From Rhinopomastus cyanomelas (Eukaryota; Chordata; Aves; Bucerotiformes; Rhinopomastidae), in the NCBI GenBank assembly GCA_013400115.1, contig VXBP01000375.1, forward strand, positions 837,913 through 901,912: 64,000 nucleotides of DNA. The letters run 5' to 3'. Numbering within the stretch: position 1 is the stretch's first letter; each line of letters opens with the position of its first letter. A program made the translations under genes and the position numbers. Positions 35,101 through 50,100 of the stretch are shown here, piece after piece. The notes beneath the pieces are model-generated. The model was not told where the DNA came from. It did no database searches and was given only the letters and a program-made list of their open reading frames with translations.

Positions 35101-38100
35101 TGCAGCTGAGTACAGACATCCCACTGTGCCTCACCTTTACCAAGAAGGTAACGACTTCCAGAAAGAGGTTCTTTTTAGCAGCATGATTTTCAACCTGTCG
35201 CTTACTGGCTTCTGCTCCTTTTAGGTCACGAGGAAGCTTTGTCAAAATTCACTCTGAAGAAACTGCTGCTGTTGGTTTGTTTTCTGGATTGTGCCAAACA
35301 GTCCAGAATGATTGAGCATGACCCTTGCCTCTTTTGTAAGGACGCAGAGTTCAAGGTAAGAGAGCTGTGATTTGATATCTCCCTCTGATATTGTCCTAAG
35401 GTCACACAGAACAACAGAACATTAGGGTTTGGAAGGGACCTCGAAAGACCTCACCCAGTCCAATCCCCCTGCAACAGCAGGATCCCCTAGATCTAGATCC
35501 AGTCGCACAGGAACATGACCAGGCAGGTTTTAAATGTCTGCAGAGAAGGAGACTCCACAACTTGCCCTGGGCAGCCCCTGCCAGTTCTCTCTCAACCTCA
35601 CCATGGAGAAGGTCCTTCTCACATTGATGTGGAACTTCCCCTGTTCCAGCTCACACCCACTGCCCCTTGTCCTGTCATTAGATGCCTCTGAGCAGAACCT
35701 GCCTCCACCCTCCTGACACCCACCCTTCACTGAGGAGGTCCCAGCTCCCTCAGCCTTTCCCCAGCAGGGAGATGCTCCCCTCCCTTCGTCGTCTCTGTGG
35801 CTCTGCGCTGGGCTCTCTCCAGCAGTTCTGTGTCCTTCTGTAGCTGAGGGGCCCAGAACTGGACACAGTATTCGCGATGTGGTCTCCCCAGGGCAGAGCA
35901 GAAGGGGAGGAAAACCTCTCTCAATCTGCTAGCCAACCCGCTTCTGATCAACCCCAAGATCCCACTGGCCTTCTTGGCCACAAGGGCCCATTGGTGGCTC
36001 CTGGCCATCCTGCTGTCCACCAAGACCCCCAGGTCCCTTTCCCCTACACTGTGGGCATGTTTTCTTGATCTATGTGCTTTTCTGTAACAAGTTTTGCCTG
36101 TCCTGCCTGTTGCATGAACAGTTCTCAACAGATGGTTTTCCCATCGCGTAAAGTAATTCCCCAGAAGCGTTGGAGGTGCTGGTCCTGTAAGGAAGCGGAC
36201 TCCGCTGTCTTGCCTTATCTGGCTTCCCTCTCTAAAGCTTAGGGAAAGACATGCTCCTTGGGGAACAAGCGATGGAAGTTGTGAAGATACTTGTCAAGTA
36301 GAATACGGCCTGTATTGAAGACTCTCTTATTTTTCAGGCGAGCAAAGACCTTCTGCTTGCGTTTTCCCGGGACTTCCTGAGTGGTGAAGGTGACCTCTCC
36401 CGCCACCTCGGTTTTATCGGGCTACCTGTCAGTCACACTCAAACTCCACTGGATGAATTTGATTTTGCTGTAACTAATCTGGCCGTGGACTTACAATGTG
36501 GCGTTCGGCTTGTGTACGTTGATGCAGAGTTCTTCTGGGTTACTTATTTCCTGTGATTCCTGCAAAGAGCTAAACTGTGACATTCCTTCTGTCAGGAGAA
36601 CAATGGAACTTCTCACCAAAAACTGGAGTCTTTCGAAACAGCTGAGAGTTCCTGCAATAAGTCGTCTACAGAAGATACACAACGTTGACATCGCTCTTAA
36701 TGTCCTCAAAGAGAGAGGAATTAACTTGAAAGATGGAAGTGGTAAGGCCTAAAACTCCAGGTTGTGAATTGCTAGGGCACTGGGGGGCTAGTGCACGCTC
36801 TCATTCCTTCTCTTATGTGATAGGTGCTTCAGTTGACGCCAGAGATATTGTGGATAGGCACAGAGAACGAACCTTGGCCCTCCTGTGGAAGATTGTCTTC
36901 GCCTTCCAGGTATTCCCTTGTTGATTTGTTGCTGGTTACTGTGCAGTGCTCACATTCCTTCTCATATTTATGTAGGTGAACGTGGGAAGGGTGGGTGTCA
37001 GGAGGATGGAGCCAGGCTCTGCTCGGTGCCATCTACTGATAGGACAACGGGCAGTGGGTGTGAGCTGGAGCAGAGGAGGCTTCTCATCAATATGGGAACC
37101 CCATGAGGGTGACAGAGCACTGGAAGGGGCTGCCCAGAGGGCTGGTGGAGTCTCCTTCTCTGGAGACATTGAAAACCCACCTGAACATGTTCCTGTGTGA
37201 CTGGATCTGGGGGATCCTGCTGTGGCAGGGGGATTGGACTGGATGATCTTTTTGAGGTCCGTTCCAGTCCCTAATGTTCTGTGATTCTGTGGATTTAGGT
37301 TCATTTCAATGAAGCAGTTGGTGGCAGACACTTGGCCACTGCCATCGGTGCTGCCGAGTCCAGGTTATTCACTACTGGTTCAGTGTGGCAGGTGCTGCGA
37401 AGCAGTGAGAGGAGTTTCTCTCCAGTGCCCTGTCTGAAGAGTGCCTCCATCTGCTGACGTGCCAGACTGTCGTGACAACAGTAAAACCTACTCTTCGTCT
37501 TCTTCCCGACAGGTGGATGTCTCTCTTAACGTGGAACAGTTGAAAGAAGAAATTGAGTTTTTAAAGAACATGCACGAGAGGAAAAGACAACTGGGCGCTC
37601 TGAAGACCTCTCCAAAATGCAGAGTAGAAGGTTGTAGTAGTGGTAGCTCCTCCCCTAAACGTTACAGTGAGAATGTGGAGCTGCTGATGGCGTGGGTGAA
37701 CGCTGTTTGTGCGTTCTACAACATCAGGGTAAGCAGTCTGGCCTCGGCTCAGTAAATACATCCTTTGCTTTCGCAGGAACGGTTGTATGTGATGGAGCAG
37801 AATTCTTCAGGCTATCAAATGAGCAGTAGCAGCCAAAGTGTTTAACTGCTCTTCTGTGATTTTGTTAATCTGATTGGCCTGGATCAGAAACTGTGTCCCC
37901 AGCAGGAGGAGGGAGGTGGTTGTCCCCCTGTACTCAGTGCTGCTGAGGATGCACTTTGAGTACTGGGTCCAGTGTTGGGCACCTCAGCACAAGGGAGACA
38001 ATGAGGGGCTGGAGCGAGGGCACAGGAGGGCAACGGAGCTGGGGAAGGGCCTGAACGAGGAGAGATGGAGACATTTGGGGCTGTTTAGTTTGAGGCATAG

Positions 38101-41100
38101 GAGGCTGAGGGGAGACCTCATCGCTCTCTATAACTGTCTGAAAGGACCCTGCAGAGAGCTTGGTGCTGGGCTCTTCTCACAGGTCATTAGCGAAGGAACA
38201 GAGGGAAGGGCTTCCAGCTTCAACAGGGGAGGGTCAGACTGGCCATCAGGAAGAGATTCTTCCTGGAGAGAGTGGTCAGGCCCTGGGATGGGCTGCCCAG
38301 GGTGAGGGTTGAGTCCCCATCCCTGGGTGAGTTTAAAAGTAGCTTAGGTGTGATGTTGGGGGGATGTGGTTTGGGGGTGACCTTGTAGAGTAGGGTTACT
38401 GGTTGGATTTGATGATCCCAACCTGACTGTTTCTGTGATTGATGTTACATGTTCCTTCCAAGAAGGGAGACCCTCTTTAGAGACTCATCTCCAGTCAGAA
38501 TGCAGCCACACCTGCTAGTTTTTCTGAAGAGTAAAACAGATTGCTTAAGACTGTTACGAGTTCAGAACTGATTCCTGAGCTGAATACCTGATGTGAAGGC
38601 ATCTACAGACGTTTCTTTGGGATCCTTGTCTACAAGGGTTGCTTTAGTTTTGCTTTAAATGCTTCCTTTGGGGGTTCGTTGTGTTCATTCACGTCGCCTT
38701 GTTTCCTGTTTCTCACAGCTGTGTGCCACTGCGCAGGGAGTGTTCAAAGGAAGCACCAGCTGAATAAATCTGCTCTGATCTAGCCCCTTGCAAGCGTTAC
38801 CAGAAAACAAGATCTATATCCAGTTTATACCGATTAACTGGTAGTAAATTCTCAAGCAATTTTACCTGGCTGTGTTTTATGTGACAGGTGGAGAACTTCA
38901 CGGTGTGTTTCTCAGATGGCAGAGTGTTATGTCATTTGATTCATCACTACCACCCGTATTACGTGCCTCTGCAAGCCGTGTGCCAGCGTACTACTCAGAC
39001 AGTGGAGTGCTCAAAAACTCACACAGTAGGGCTGAACTGCTCCTCGTCCTCAGAGTCCGATACTTCTCTGAATGTTATTGAAGGAGTGTTCCACCACAGT
39101 GAGTCGTTTGCCCAGTTCTTGTCAAAACTGTTCCTTTTCTGCGCAGCTGGATTTGACAAATGTTTTCTCTTTGTGAAGCTGTAACTGCCTCAGTCCTGTA
39201 CAAGGAACTCCTGGACAATGAAAGAAGGAACTTCCAGCTGATCAACGCCGCAGTGTCTGACCTGGGTGGAATACCAGCCATGATTCATCACTCAGACATG
39301 TCAAATACAATTCCTGACGAGAAGGTAAAATGTCCTTAGCGTAGGTGTAACTGTGCTGTGCGACTCGATCGCGGGGATCCTGCTGCGGCGGGGGGGTTGG
39401 ACTGGATGGTCTTTGGAGGGGCCTTCCAATCCCCAGTGCTCTGTGATTCTGTGTCCTGCTCTTCCATACGGCCCGTAACTCGCTGTGCTTGCTGTTGATA
39501 CAGGTCGTCATTACCTACCTATCGTTTCTGTGCTCGAGGCTCCTGGAGCTTCGTCAAGAAACTCGAGCTGCACAACTGATTCAGTCAGCTTGGAGGAATT
39601 ACAGGCTCAGAAGGGAACTGAAGCTTTCTCAGGTACTCTTTGCTAGTGTGATACTCACAGCTTCTGCTTGGAGAAATCCTAAATAAATAACTGGACCAGA
39701 GGATCTTGGACTGGGTGACCTTTTGAGGTCCCTTGCAGTCCCTCTGGTGTTCCGTGTTAATATGAATTTCCTGTGATACCAAGAAGCCTCATCTGTGCGA
39801 TGGGCTTAGACACAGCTATTGCAGTACGTCAGAAATCCCAGTGCAAATGTCCCTGCTAACTCTTCGATGAACATCCACTGCTTGCAGGAGAGAGACAGAG
39901 CTGCTCGGGTCGTACAGAAAGCTGCCAGAAACTTCCTGTCTCGTCGACGGACCCTGAGGAGGACAAATGCAGCAATTGCCATCCAGAAGCACTGGAGAAG
40001 ATACTTGGCCAGGAGAATCTTTTTACATCTGAAGAAAACAAAACAGGAGGAAGAAAGACATAAATCTGCCACAGTTATTCAGGTAACATGGGGTAAAGTG
40101 AGATTGCACAGGAAGGAAAGACTAGAGGAGGGTTGATGGTTGGACTCGATGATGCCGGGGTCTTTTCCAAACTGAACGATTCTGTGAAGCCCTCTGAAAC
40201 CTGTAAGAAAAAGGCTCACTCAGAGCTGTTTGTTCTGCTCTCAGAAACTGCTGTCTTCATGAAAATGTAATTGGCTTTTTCCTCTTGTCTGCTTTCGAGC
40301 TGTTTTAATAACTTTCTTCAGAGAGAAATGTTAAAATGCTGTTAGATCAACAATTTAACAACAGCATTCACTAAGATGGAACATGAATGATGATCATTGG
40401 AGGTGCCTTCCAGTCCCTGATGTTCTGTGATTAGAGTAGGAAGAAGGAAATCTGAAAAACTCTTGAAGTTTGTAAATACCATGGAGAAAAATACTAGCTG
40501 GTCTGTTTTTTCCCGCAGGCGTATTGGAGGAGACACTCGGCTACGAGAAGATATTTACGGCTGAGGCGCTGTGTTATTTTTGCACAAGCAAGGATAAGGA
40601 TGGTGAAGGCTGTCGCTGCATACAAACGAATTCTTTGGGCTACTGTTACAATCCAAAGGCGTCTGCGTGCGTCTCAGCTGGCAAAAAGGGATCGGCAAAG
40701 ATACGAAACCTTGAAGTCTTCAGCACTCACTATTCAGTCCGCGTTCAGACGATGGAGAACCTACAAAATCCAACGGGAAGTTAAAGCGACTTTAGTGCTT
40801 CAGTCTTATTTCCGCAGGTGGCAATCTACAAAGCTGGCTGAGAGGAAGAGGGCTGCCCTCGTCATACAGTCCTGGTACCGGATGCACAGAGAGCTGAGGC
40901 GCTATCGCCGTGCCCGACAAAGCGCTGTCAAGATACAGGCTTGGTACAGGTGTCGGCGGGCTAGGCGCGCTTACCAGGAGCGCAGAGCGAGAGCGGTGAC
41001 CATTCAGCAGCACTACAGAGCTTACAAGCTGGGAGAGACGCAGAGACGGAGCTACCTGCGAACACGCGCGGCGGCGGTAGCTCTCCAAGCTGCCTTCAGA

Positions 41101-44100
41101 GGCGCGAGGGCACGTCGGCTGTACAGACTGACCAAGGCAGCACGTGTCGTCCAGTCGCTCTGGAGAATGAGAAGAGAGAGACTCGGGTTTCTGCAGTTGA
41201 AAAGGTCTGTTACTACACTGCAGTCACACGTGAGGAGATACCAACAAGTGAGGAGATACAGAGAGATGAAACACGCCGCTTCTGTAATTCAGACTTGGTA
41301 CAGGACACGTGCTGCTTCTAGAAAAGCAGCTGCTTCTTTCCAGAGGATGCGCCTGGCTGCTGTCGTCCTCCAGTCCGCCTACAGAGGAATGAAAGCGAGG
41401 AAGGAGGCTCAGCTGTTGAGAGCTGTGATAAAAGTTCAGTCACACTGCCGCGCTTACCTTGTCCGGAAGAGATTCAGGAGCTTGAGAGCTGCGACCGTGA
41501 AGATCCAAGCTTTTGTAAAGATGAGGCAAGCACGTAGGCGTTACCGCGCACTGAGGGAGGCGGCTCTTTGTGTCCAGCGCAGGTATCGGTCTCGCAGACG
41601 TGCTCTTCAGTGTAAGGACGACTACAGGAAACTGAAGGGAGCTTGCATAAGAATTCAAGCTGCAGTTCGAGGCTACCTTGCCAGGAAACACATGCAAAGG
41701 TTGAAGGCGACCGCAGTGCTTCTTCAGGCGTGCTACAGGATGAAAAGGGACAGGCGGCGTTACCTGAGCGTCTGCAGGGCCGCCGTCGTCATTCAGCAAC
41801 GCTACCGCGCGTACAGCAAGCAGCTGCGTCAGAGGCAGGAGTTCTTACGGGTGAAAAGCGCAGCCGTGTGCTTACAGGCAGCCTACAGGGGCTGTAAGGC
41901 ACGCAGGAGGCTTAAACTTGAAAGCGGCGCTGCAGTCAAACTGCAGGCTGCTTTTAGAGCTCACGCCGCAAGAACGAAATACAAGGCGATGGTCTGCGCC
42001 GCCACCGTGATTCAGAGGTGGTACAGAGCCCACAAGGCTGGCGGCAGGCAGAGGCTGCGCTTCGTCACGACGAGAGCGGCGGCGCTTTCTTTACAAGCGG
42101 CTTTTCGCGGCTGGCAGGTCCGAAAGGAGATTCAGAGACAGCGTGCTGCCGCTACTCAGATACAGGCAGCCTTCAGAAAATTCGTGGCTCTGAAAAGATT
42201 TAGACGTACGATCCAGGCCGTGCTAACTATCCAAAAGTATCACAGAGCCCGCGTCAGGGGCCGGGAGCAACGGCAAGAGTACCTGCAGCTGCGTCACTCT
42301 GTGGTGCGACTCCAGGCGATGTGGAGGGGGAGAGCTGTGAGACGGGCGATTCAACAGAAGCACCGCTGTGCTGCGGTCATTCAGGCCTACTACAGAATGC
42401 ATGCAAACCAGCGACGCTACAAGAAGCGGAGGGAAGCCGCCCTGGCGATTCAGAAGTACTTCAGGGCTTACTGCTTGAAGAAAACCCAGCGTGCAGCTTA
42501 TCTGGAAGCAAAGGCAGCCGTGGTAGTCCTGCAGGCTGCCTGCCGGGGCTGGGCCGTGAGGAGACGGAGCAAGCTGAACAAGGCTGCGGCGACTATACAA
42601 GCTGCCTTCAAGTCTTACCTGGTCAGAAAAGACTATGAAAGACTCAGATCAGCAGCTGTGGCAGTGCAAAGGCGTTACCGTGCCACTGTTGATGCCAGGT
42701 GCCAAAAGCAGAACTATTTGGCCTTAAAAAAGGCTGCCGTAACAGTGCAGGCGGTTTCCAGAGGCGTGAGGGTTCGGCGGCGAGTTCTCCGCATGCATAA
42801 GGCGGCGATCTGCATCCAAGCCACGTTTAAGATGCACCGCATGAGCATCAAATACCGGGCGATGAGGATGGCGGCAGTTATCATCCAAAGACAGTACAGA
42901 GCGTTCTGCTTGGGCAAAGTACAGCGGAGGAAGTTCTTGGGGCTGAAGAGGTCTGTAGTTATCCTTCAGGCTGCTTACAGAGGCACGAGAGTCCGACGAG
43001 AGCTAAGAACTCTGCATCTGTCGGCGGCGCTGATCCAGTCCTATTATCGAATGCACAAGCAGCAGAAGGCCTTCAGAAAGCTGCTGCTGGCAACGAGGCA
43101 GATCCAGCGGTGGTTCCGCGCTTGCAAGGAGCGCGACGCACAGGTTCGCAGCTACCTGGCTGCGAAAAGGGCTGCGGTTCGTATCCAGGCTGCGTTCCGT
43201 GGTGCCAAAACAAGACGACTCCTAAGAACTCGGAGCGCGTCAGCCGTGCTGATTCAAAGGAGGTTCAGAACCTACCTCGGAAGAAGACGTTTCCTTGCCG
43301 TTAGGACGGCTGCAGTTGTAATTCAGAGGAAGTACAGAGCGACCAAACTAGCGGAAATCCAGCGCCAGAAATACCTCTCCGTACGCAGCGCGGCTGTGGT
43401 CATACAGGCTGCTTACAGAGGCTTCGTGGTGAGAAAGGAAAGGCGTCGGATGCACCGCGCCGCCACCGTTATTCAAGCAGCGCTAAAAATGCGCAAGGTC
43501 TACATTTCCTACCAAGCCGCCAGGCTGGCGGCGCTAATCATACAGCAGCGGTATCGCGCGTACAGGGAAGGGAAGCGCGTGAGAGAGCGCTACCTCAGGC
43601 TGTACAACTCGGCTGTAGTTCTTCAGGCTGCCTACAGAGGAATGAAAGCGAGACGCTTCCTGAGAAGCAGACGCGAGGCGGCTCTTATAATACAAAGAAA
43701 CTACCGAAGGCACCGGCAGCGCTGCCGTTACAGGCGAGTCCTGTGGGCAGCCCGGCTGATACAGAGCAGATACAGAGCCTACAAGCTGAAGGAAATCGCA
43801 GCTCAGCAGTATTCTGCGATGAAGAAGGCAGCAGCCTGCATTCAGAAGGCTTTTCGAGACCGGCGAGCGAGAAAGCGACTTCGAGAAATGTCCTGGGCTG
43901 CCCTCGTCTTTCAGAAGAATTTCAAGGCTTTGAGAGAACGTCAGCGGTACCTCTCTCTTAAAGCAGCAGCTGTTGTCCTGCAGAGAAGATACAGAGCTTT
44001 GATTCTGTCAAGGCAGCAGGCTTGGGAGTACCTTTCTCTTCGCAGGGCAGCTGTTTGTACGCAGGCTGCGTACAGAGGCGTCAGGGTGCGGAGGAGGGTT

Positions 44101-47100
44101 CAGCGCATGCGTTTAGCTGCCTGCACGATACAGTCGGCCTACAGAATGCACAGGGCTAGAAGGTCCTACCGGGCTGTGAGAGCGGCAGCTGTCGTTATAC
44201 AGACCTACTACCGCTCCTACGTTAAAGGAAAGACTGAGCGAAAGAAGTACCTCAAGATGAAGAGTTCTGCTCTTGTCATTCAAGCGATGTACAGGGGCAG
44301 GAAGGAACGGCAGCAGGTGACAGCCCTGCGCGTTTCAGCGGTCGTCATACAGTCGCTCTTCAAAATGTGCCTGGAGAGGAGGCGCTTCCTTGAAAAGAGG
44401 GCAGCAGCAGTGGCGATCCAGTCGGCGTTCCGATGCCGGCGAGCGCGGGCTCGCTACGAGCGGATGCGCAGTGCTGCGGTCGCCATTCAGAGGTGGTACA
44501 GAGCCTCTCGCCGGGCTCTTCTGCAGCGAGCAGAGTACGCTGCTCAAAGACAAGCGGCAATCACTCTTCAGTCCGCCTTCCGTGTCATGAAAGCGAGGCA
44601 ACTAGCAAGACGGCTGCGAGCTGCGAGGAAGGTTCAGTCTTTCCTTCGGATGGCTGTGCAGCGCAGAAAATTCATCCGACTTAAAACGGCAGCGACGACG
44701 TTGCAGGCCTGTTACTTGATGCACAAGGCCAGATCGCAGTACGCGAGGTATAAAACAGCCGCGGTGGTCTTGCAGCGGTGCTACCGATCCCGCCTGGCTG
44801 TGGCGCACCACAGAAGGAGTTACCTGCAGGCGCGGAGGAGCGTTACGCTTGTGCAGGCTGCAGTCAGAGGATTCATTCAGAGGAAGAGGTTTCGCAGAAT
44901 CAGAGGAAGCGCAATAAGAATCCAGGTACTTTTCGGTGTGTAGGAGTGGGTGTTGATGGACACAGGTGTGGGGTTTGACGTAGATACGAGTATGGGTCCT
45001 TTTTCTTCTACGTCCATCGGGTTCCTTAAGGTTGCTGCTGGAGCAAATCAATTTGAGGCTCCATGTTAAGGTTAGAATCTGTTTCTGAAGTGTGCTGCGT
45101 GGCAGCGGTGACGCTGACTGCCACAGAGCACAGCCATGAGTCCCAGTGATGGATTTTCACTGGCTGGTAGTCACAAGACCGTGCAGATATGCTGATCTTG
45201 TGGACTAGGATTGATGGTTGGACCGGGTGATCCCAAAGGTCTTTTCCAACCTGAATGACTCTATTATAAGATTCTAAAACCTGCCTGGATATGTTCCCGT
45301 GCGACTTGGTCTAGGTGATCCTGCTGTGACGAGAGGAATGGGCTAGATGATCTTTTGAAGTCCCTCCCAATCCCTAATGTTCTGTGATTCTGAGATCAGG
45401 CGACTGGAATAAAATGCTCTAACTTCATGGGGGGAAATAAGAGGGATAACGAGAGGAAAGAGGGTACAAGAGGAGAATCACAGCATCATGTGATCCTGAT
45501 ATCAGGCGACTGGAATAAAATGCTCTAACTTCATGGGGGGAAATAAGAGGGATAACGAGAGGAAAGAGGGGACAAGAGGAGAATCGCACCCTCGCAGAAC
45601 ATTAGGGATTGGAAGGGACCTTGAAAAATCATCTAGTCCAGTCCCCCCAGCAGAGCAGGATCCCCTAGCTCCAGTTGCACAGGAGCGTGTCCAGGCAGTC
45701 TTATTTCTGGCTTATGCTCCTTTTCTACAAGGCAGTCAGTACAGCTCTACTTAAAGTGTGCAAATGCCTTTTCCAGTCAGTACTGTGCAAGCAGTGGAAC
45801 GGCCTAAGGTCTTGTCTGTTTGTTTTAAGGCCCTTTTCCGTGGATTTCTTCAGAGACGACGATACCTGCGGAGCAAGTTTGCCGCTGTGTTAATACAGCA
45901 GCGCTACAGAGCCCATCGGCTGCAACTTCTCGAGCAACAAAGATACCATCAAATGAAAAGAGCTGCTGTTAGGATTCAGGTAGCCTCAGAAAGGCAGCTC
46001 CTCTTTGGTGCCAGTTTGTCTTTGTTTCACCTCTCTTGTACTCACTTGCATTTAATCTCTGGAATGTGCAGGGATCCTAGAAGCATTTCATGCTGCCGGG
46101 CTTCTTCTCCTTGTCATTCCTTCCGTTAACCAGCCACGGAGTTCTGAACCTGTTTCTTTTTGCTTTCGACAGGCTTCCTACAGAGGACTTAAAGCCAGAC
46201 GGCAGCTGAACCAAATGAGAGCAGCACGAGTCATTCAGTCCTGGTTTCGAGGCTGCAGAGCCCGGAAGGAATATGCGTCTGTGGTAAAAGCTACGCGTGT
46301 TCTTCAGAGTCACTTCAAGACAAAGCAGCAGCGCACCCGGTAACTCGGAATTTGATGCCAGCTTCTCTCTGCTTTTCAAAGCTGCTTTTGTGTGTCCAGC
46401 AGGGGGAGGGAGGTCGTTGTCCCCGTGGACTCAGCACTGGGGAGGCTGCACCTTGAGTACTGGGTCCATTTGGGGCACCTCAGCTCAAGGGAGACATCGA
46501 GGGGCTGGAGCAAGGGCAGAGGAGGGCAGCAAAGCTGGGGGAGGGCCTGGAGAATCAGTGTGATGAGGAGAGATGGAGAGAGTTGGGGCTGGTTAGCTGG
46601 AGGAAGAGGAGGCTAAGGGGAGACCTCATTGCGCTCTACAGCTCTCTGAGAGGACCCTGCAGAGATGCTGGTGCTGGGCTCTTCTTACAGGCCATTAGTG
46701 ACAGAAGCAGAGGGAAGGGCTTCCAGCCCCAGCAGGGGAGGGTCAGACTGGCCATCAGGAAGAGATTTCTTCCTGGAAAGAGTGGCCAGGCCCTGGACTG
46801 GGCCTGGGTGGCCCAGGGTGGGGGTTGAGTCCTCAACCCTGGATTCATCTAAAAGTTGCTTAGATGTGGTGTTGGAGGATGTGGGTTAGGGGTGACCTTG
46901 TAGAGTGGTGTTGCTGGTTGGGCTCACTGATGCCAAGGGTCTTTTCCAGCCAGAATGGTTCTGTGGTAGCTCTTATTACAGCGTTGTTTAGTACAGCTTT
47001 GCTCTCTGGCTAAGGCCCACAGACCGTCGGGCTCTGGTGCTGCAGCACGTGCATGTCTGTGATCCTGTGATGCAGGTGGGGTTATTGTTTGGCACTAAAC

Positions 47101-50100
47101 TGTCCTAATGCTGGGTTCTGCCAGTGTTGCCCCTTGGCCTTGTTTTCCACGCTGGCTGTTGTGAGAGCAGAGCTTTAACAATCCTGTAAACGGCCACCGT
47201 TTTCTTACTTTAAAAGTGTTACAGTATCACAGTAATGATAAGGTTGGAAAAGACCTTAAAGATCATCCAGTCCAACCTAAATGTTCTTCAGTCGGGGAAG
47301 AAAATCTAAAGCGCATGTTCACGTTAGGTTTTTGAAACTGAGGTTGTCCGTGCTCGTCGTTCAGCGAAGATGGAGGGCAACCCTCGCCGCACGGATGACT
47401 CGACACCAGTTTCTGACGACCAGGAGCGCTGCGATCAAGATTCAGCTGGCGTACCGGCGGCACAGGGCGAGAAGGCTTCTCAGCAAGGTGTGGTTGCTCC
47501 TGTGCTCTGCTCTGGCTGTTTTGTTCTTGCTTGGGAGTGGGCAGAGATCTCAAACTGTGACGGATACCGACTGAACACGAGCTGAACGATCAAAGCATTC
47601 TTCAAATCTTTTCCAGAAACTTCAAGCTGCCTGTTTGATCCAGAAGACATACAGAGGGTTCAAGGCGAGAAGGCAACTTGCTGAGCAAGAAGCTGCCGCG
47701 GTCATTATCCAGAGCCGTGTGCGGGCTTGGCGTGAGGGCAGGCGTCAGCTCAGGGAGTACAACACAACTAGAGGAGCTGTCGTCAGGCTGCAAGCCTTCG
47801 TGCGGGGCTCTCTGGTCAGAAAGATGGTTGGTATACTTGCAGTTAAAAGCTCTGTGCTCGATGTGAAGTACCTGCAGAGCCTTTTATCTGCCAAGAAACT
47901 TGGTGCCTTGTTGAACTTAAATTCCTATTCAATGAACCTTAGAATCACAGAACATTAGGGATTGGAAGGGACCTCGAAAAGATTGTCTAGTCCAATCCCC
48001 CTGCCACAGCAGGATCACACAGCAACACTCCAGGGGGGTTTGAAATGTCTCCAGAGAAGGAGACTCCATGACCCCCCTGGGCAGCCCCTTCCAGTAGCAC
48101 CCTCATTGTGAAGAGGTTCCCTCTCGTATTGATGTGGACCCTCCTCTGCTCCAGCTCACACTCATTGCCTCTTGTCCTGTCATTAGATGCCCCTGAGCAG
48201 AGCCTGGCTCCATCCTCCTGACAGCCACCCTTCACATATTGATCAACATTCACGGGGTCACCCCCCAGTGTCCTATTGACTGCTTTGAGATCTAGGGGCT
48301 AGAGTAACTCTAAATTTAGTTAGACCCCTTCTCACAGTCCTTCAGGACCAAAACAGTTTTTCATTGTTGGCTGGGTTGTTTTAGCTTTCACTGAGCTGTT
48401 CCTGCTCTGCCGGGGGGACTGGACTGGGTTGTCTTTCGAGGTCCCTCCCAATCCCTAATGTTCTGTGATTCAGCATCTAACAGTATGTTGCTGTGTGCTG
48501 TAGTCTTTGCGTGGGTGATCTACCTCCAAGCGTGAGAACTAATGATGTTCGTTGGTTTTCTGCCTGTAGATTTCAAGACAGAGACGCGAGAGGCTCCTTC
48601 GTTTTACAGCAGCTGCTTATCATCACCTTTCTGCCATGAAAATCCAGAGGGCTTACAGGATGCATCGTGCCTTAACACTCGCACAGACCCAGGTCTCATC
48701 TGTTCTTACGATACAGGTTGGTCTAACTTAGTCTGACTGATTTTCCATCAGCTGAGAGGTAGCGCGGAGGCACTACAGTTCCTTCACATGCAGAAACAGA
48801 GCTACGTTATGGAGACTTTGATTTATTGAGCAAAATGCTTCTACCCAAGTTCTGGAGGCTTCAGCTGAGGGTGGACGGGGACGTTTGTTTCCTTCAGACC
48901 CGTAAGCTTCCGAAGCCCGAGTGCTTTCCCAGCCTGTTTCTTCGTGTTGCACTGGAAGTAGGATGGATTGAGCACAACCCCCTGTGAGGCTCTTGGAAAG
49001 GAGAGTGTCACCTTACATGGATCGAGGGGGCAGTGGATGTGAGCTGGAACATGGGAGGTTCCACGTGAATATGAGAAGTTCCTTCTTCCCAGGAAGGTGG
49101 CTAAAGTGGCATCCCTGGGCGTGTTGAAGAGTTGTGTGGATATGGAGCTTAGGGACAGGGTCTAGCAGTGGGCTTGGTGGTGTCAGGTTCATGGTTGGAC
49201 CCCATGACCTTCACAGTGGAGGTTTTCCAGCCAAGATGACTCTATGCAAGCGGTCAGGCCGTTGGAATAGATTGTTTTACGCTCGTTCCAATGGAAAAGA
49301 CTATATGGTATCACAGAACATTAGGAACTGGAAGGGAACTTGAAAGATGACCCAGCCCAATCCCCCCACCACAGCAGGATCCCCTAGATCCTATCGATCC
49401 CCTATAATCTGGTGTGTTTTTAAGGCTCCCCTAACTGCTCTTAGTAAAGTGCAGAGCTGTCGTGGTGGTTGCAGGAGCCGTGTCTGCCCAAGTTCCTGTT
49501 GAAGTCAGCTGTTCAATCTTTACCGACGCTTGTTAAGGACAGGACAAGGGAGCCTGTGTTAGAGTCTGAACTAAATCGAAAGGTTCTTTCCTTTGGACAG
49601 AGATGGTTCCGAGCCAAAATGCAACAGAAGCGGTTCCGAAGAGATTGTCAAAGGATCGTTCGACTACAGCGCGCAGTTCGAGGCTGGCTGTGCCGCAGAC
49701 ACCGCGCGGCAACCCGAATCCAGCGCCAGGTGCGGAGGTTCCTCGCCCGCAGGCGGAGGAGAAGACTCGCCGTTGGAATAATTAAATTCCAGGTGACTAC
49801 CTCTTGTAACCTTTTTAATTCCTTGTGTCAGGCTGTGCTGCAGGACCTGGACAGGTGGGCTGAGGATAGCTGTCTGGGTTTCAGTGGAGCTAAGTGTGGG
49901 GTCCTGCATTTTGGTCACAGCCGTCCCCTGCAGCGCTGCAGGCTGGGAGCAGGGTGGCTGGGGAGCAGTCTGGCAGAGAGGGACCTGGGGGTTCTCATTG
50001 ACAGGCTGCTGAACATGAGCCAGCAGGGTGCCCAGGTGGCCAAGAAGGCCAGTGGCTGAAGGGAGACCTCATCACTCTCTACAGCTATCTGAAAGGACAC

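Noticed and set aside
40792..44601. Minus-strand and shifted open frames inside ASPM exon 18
   Set aside because: They are shadows of the repetitive IQ coding frame.
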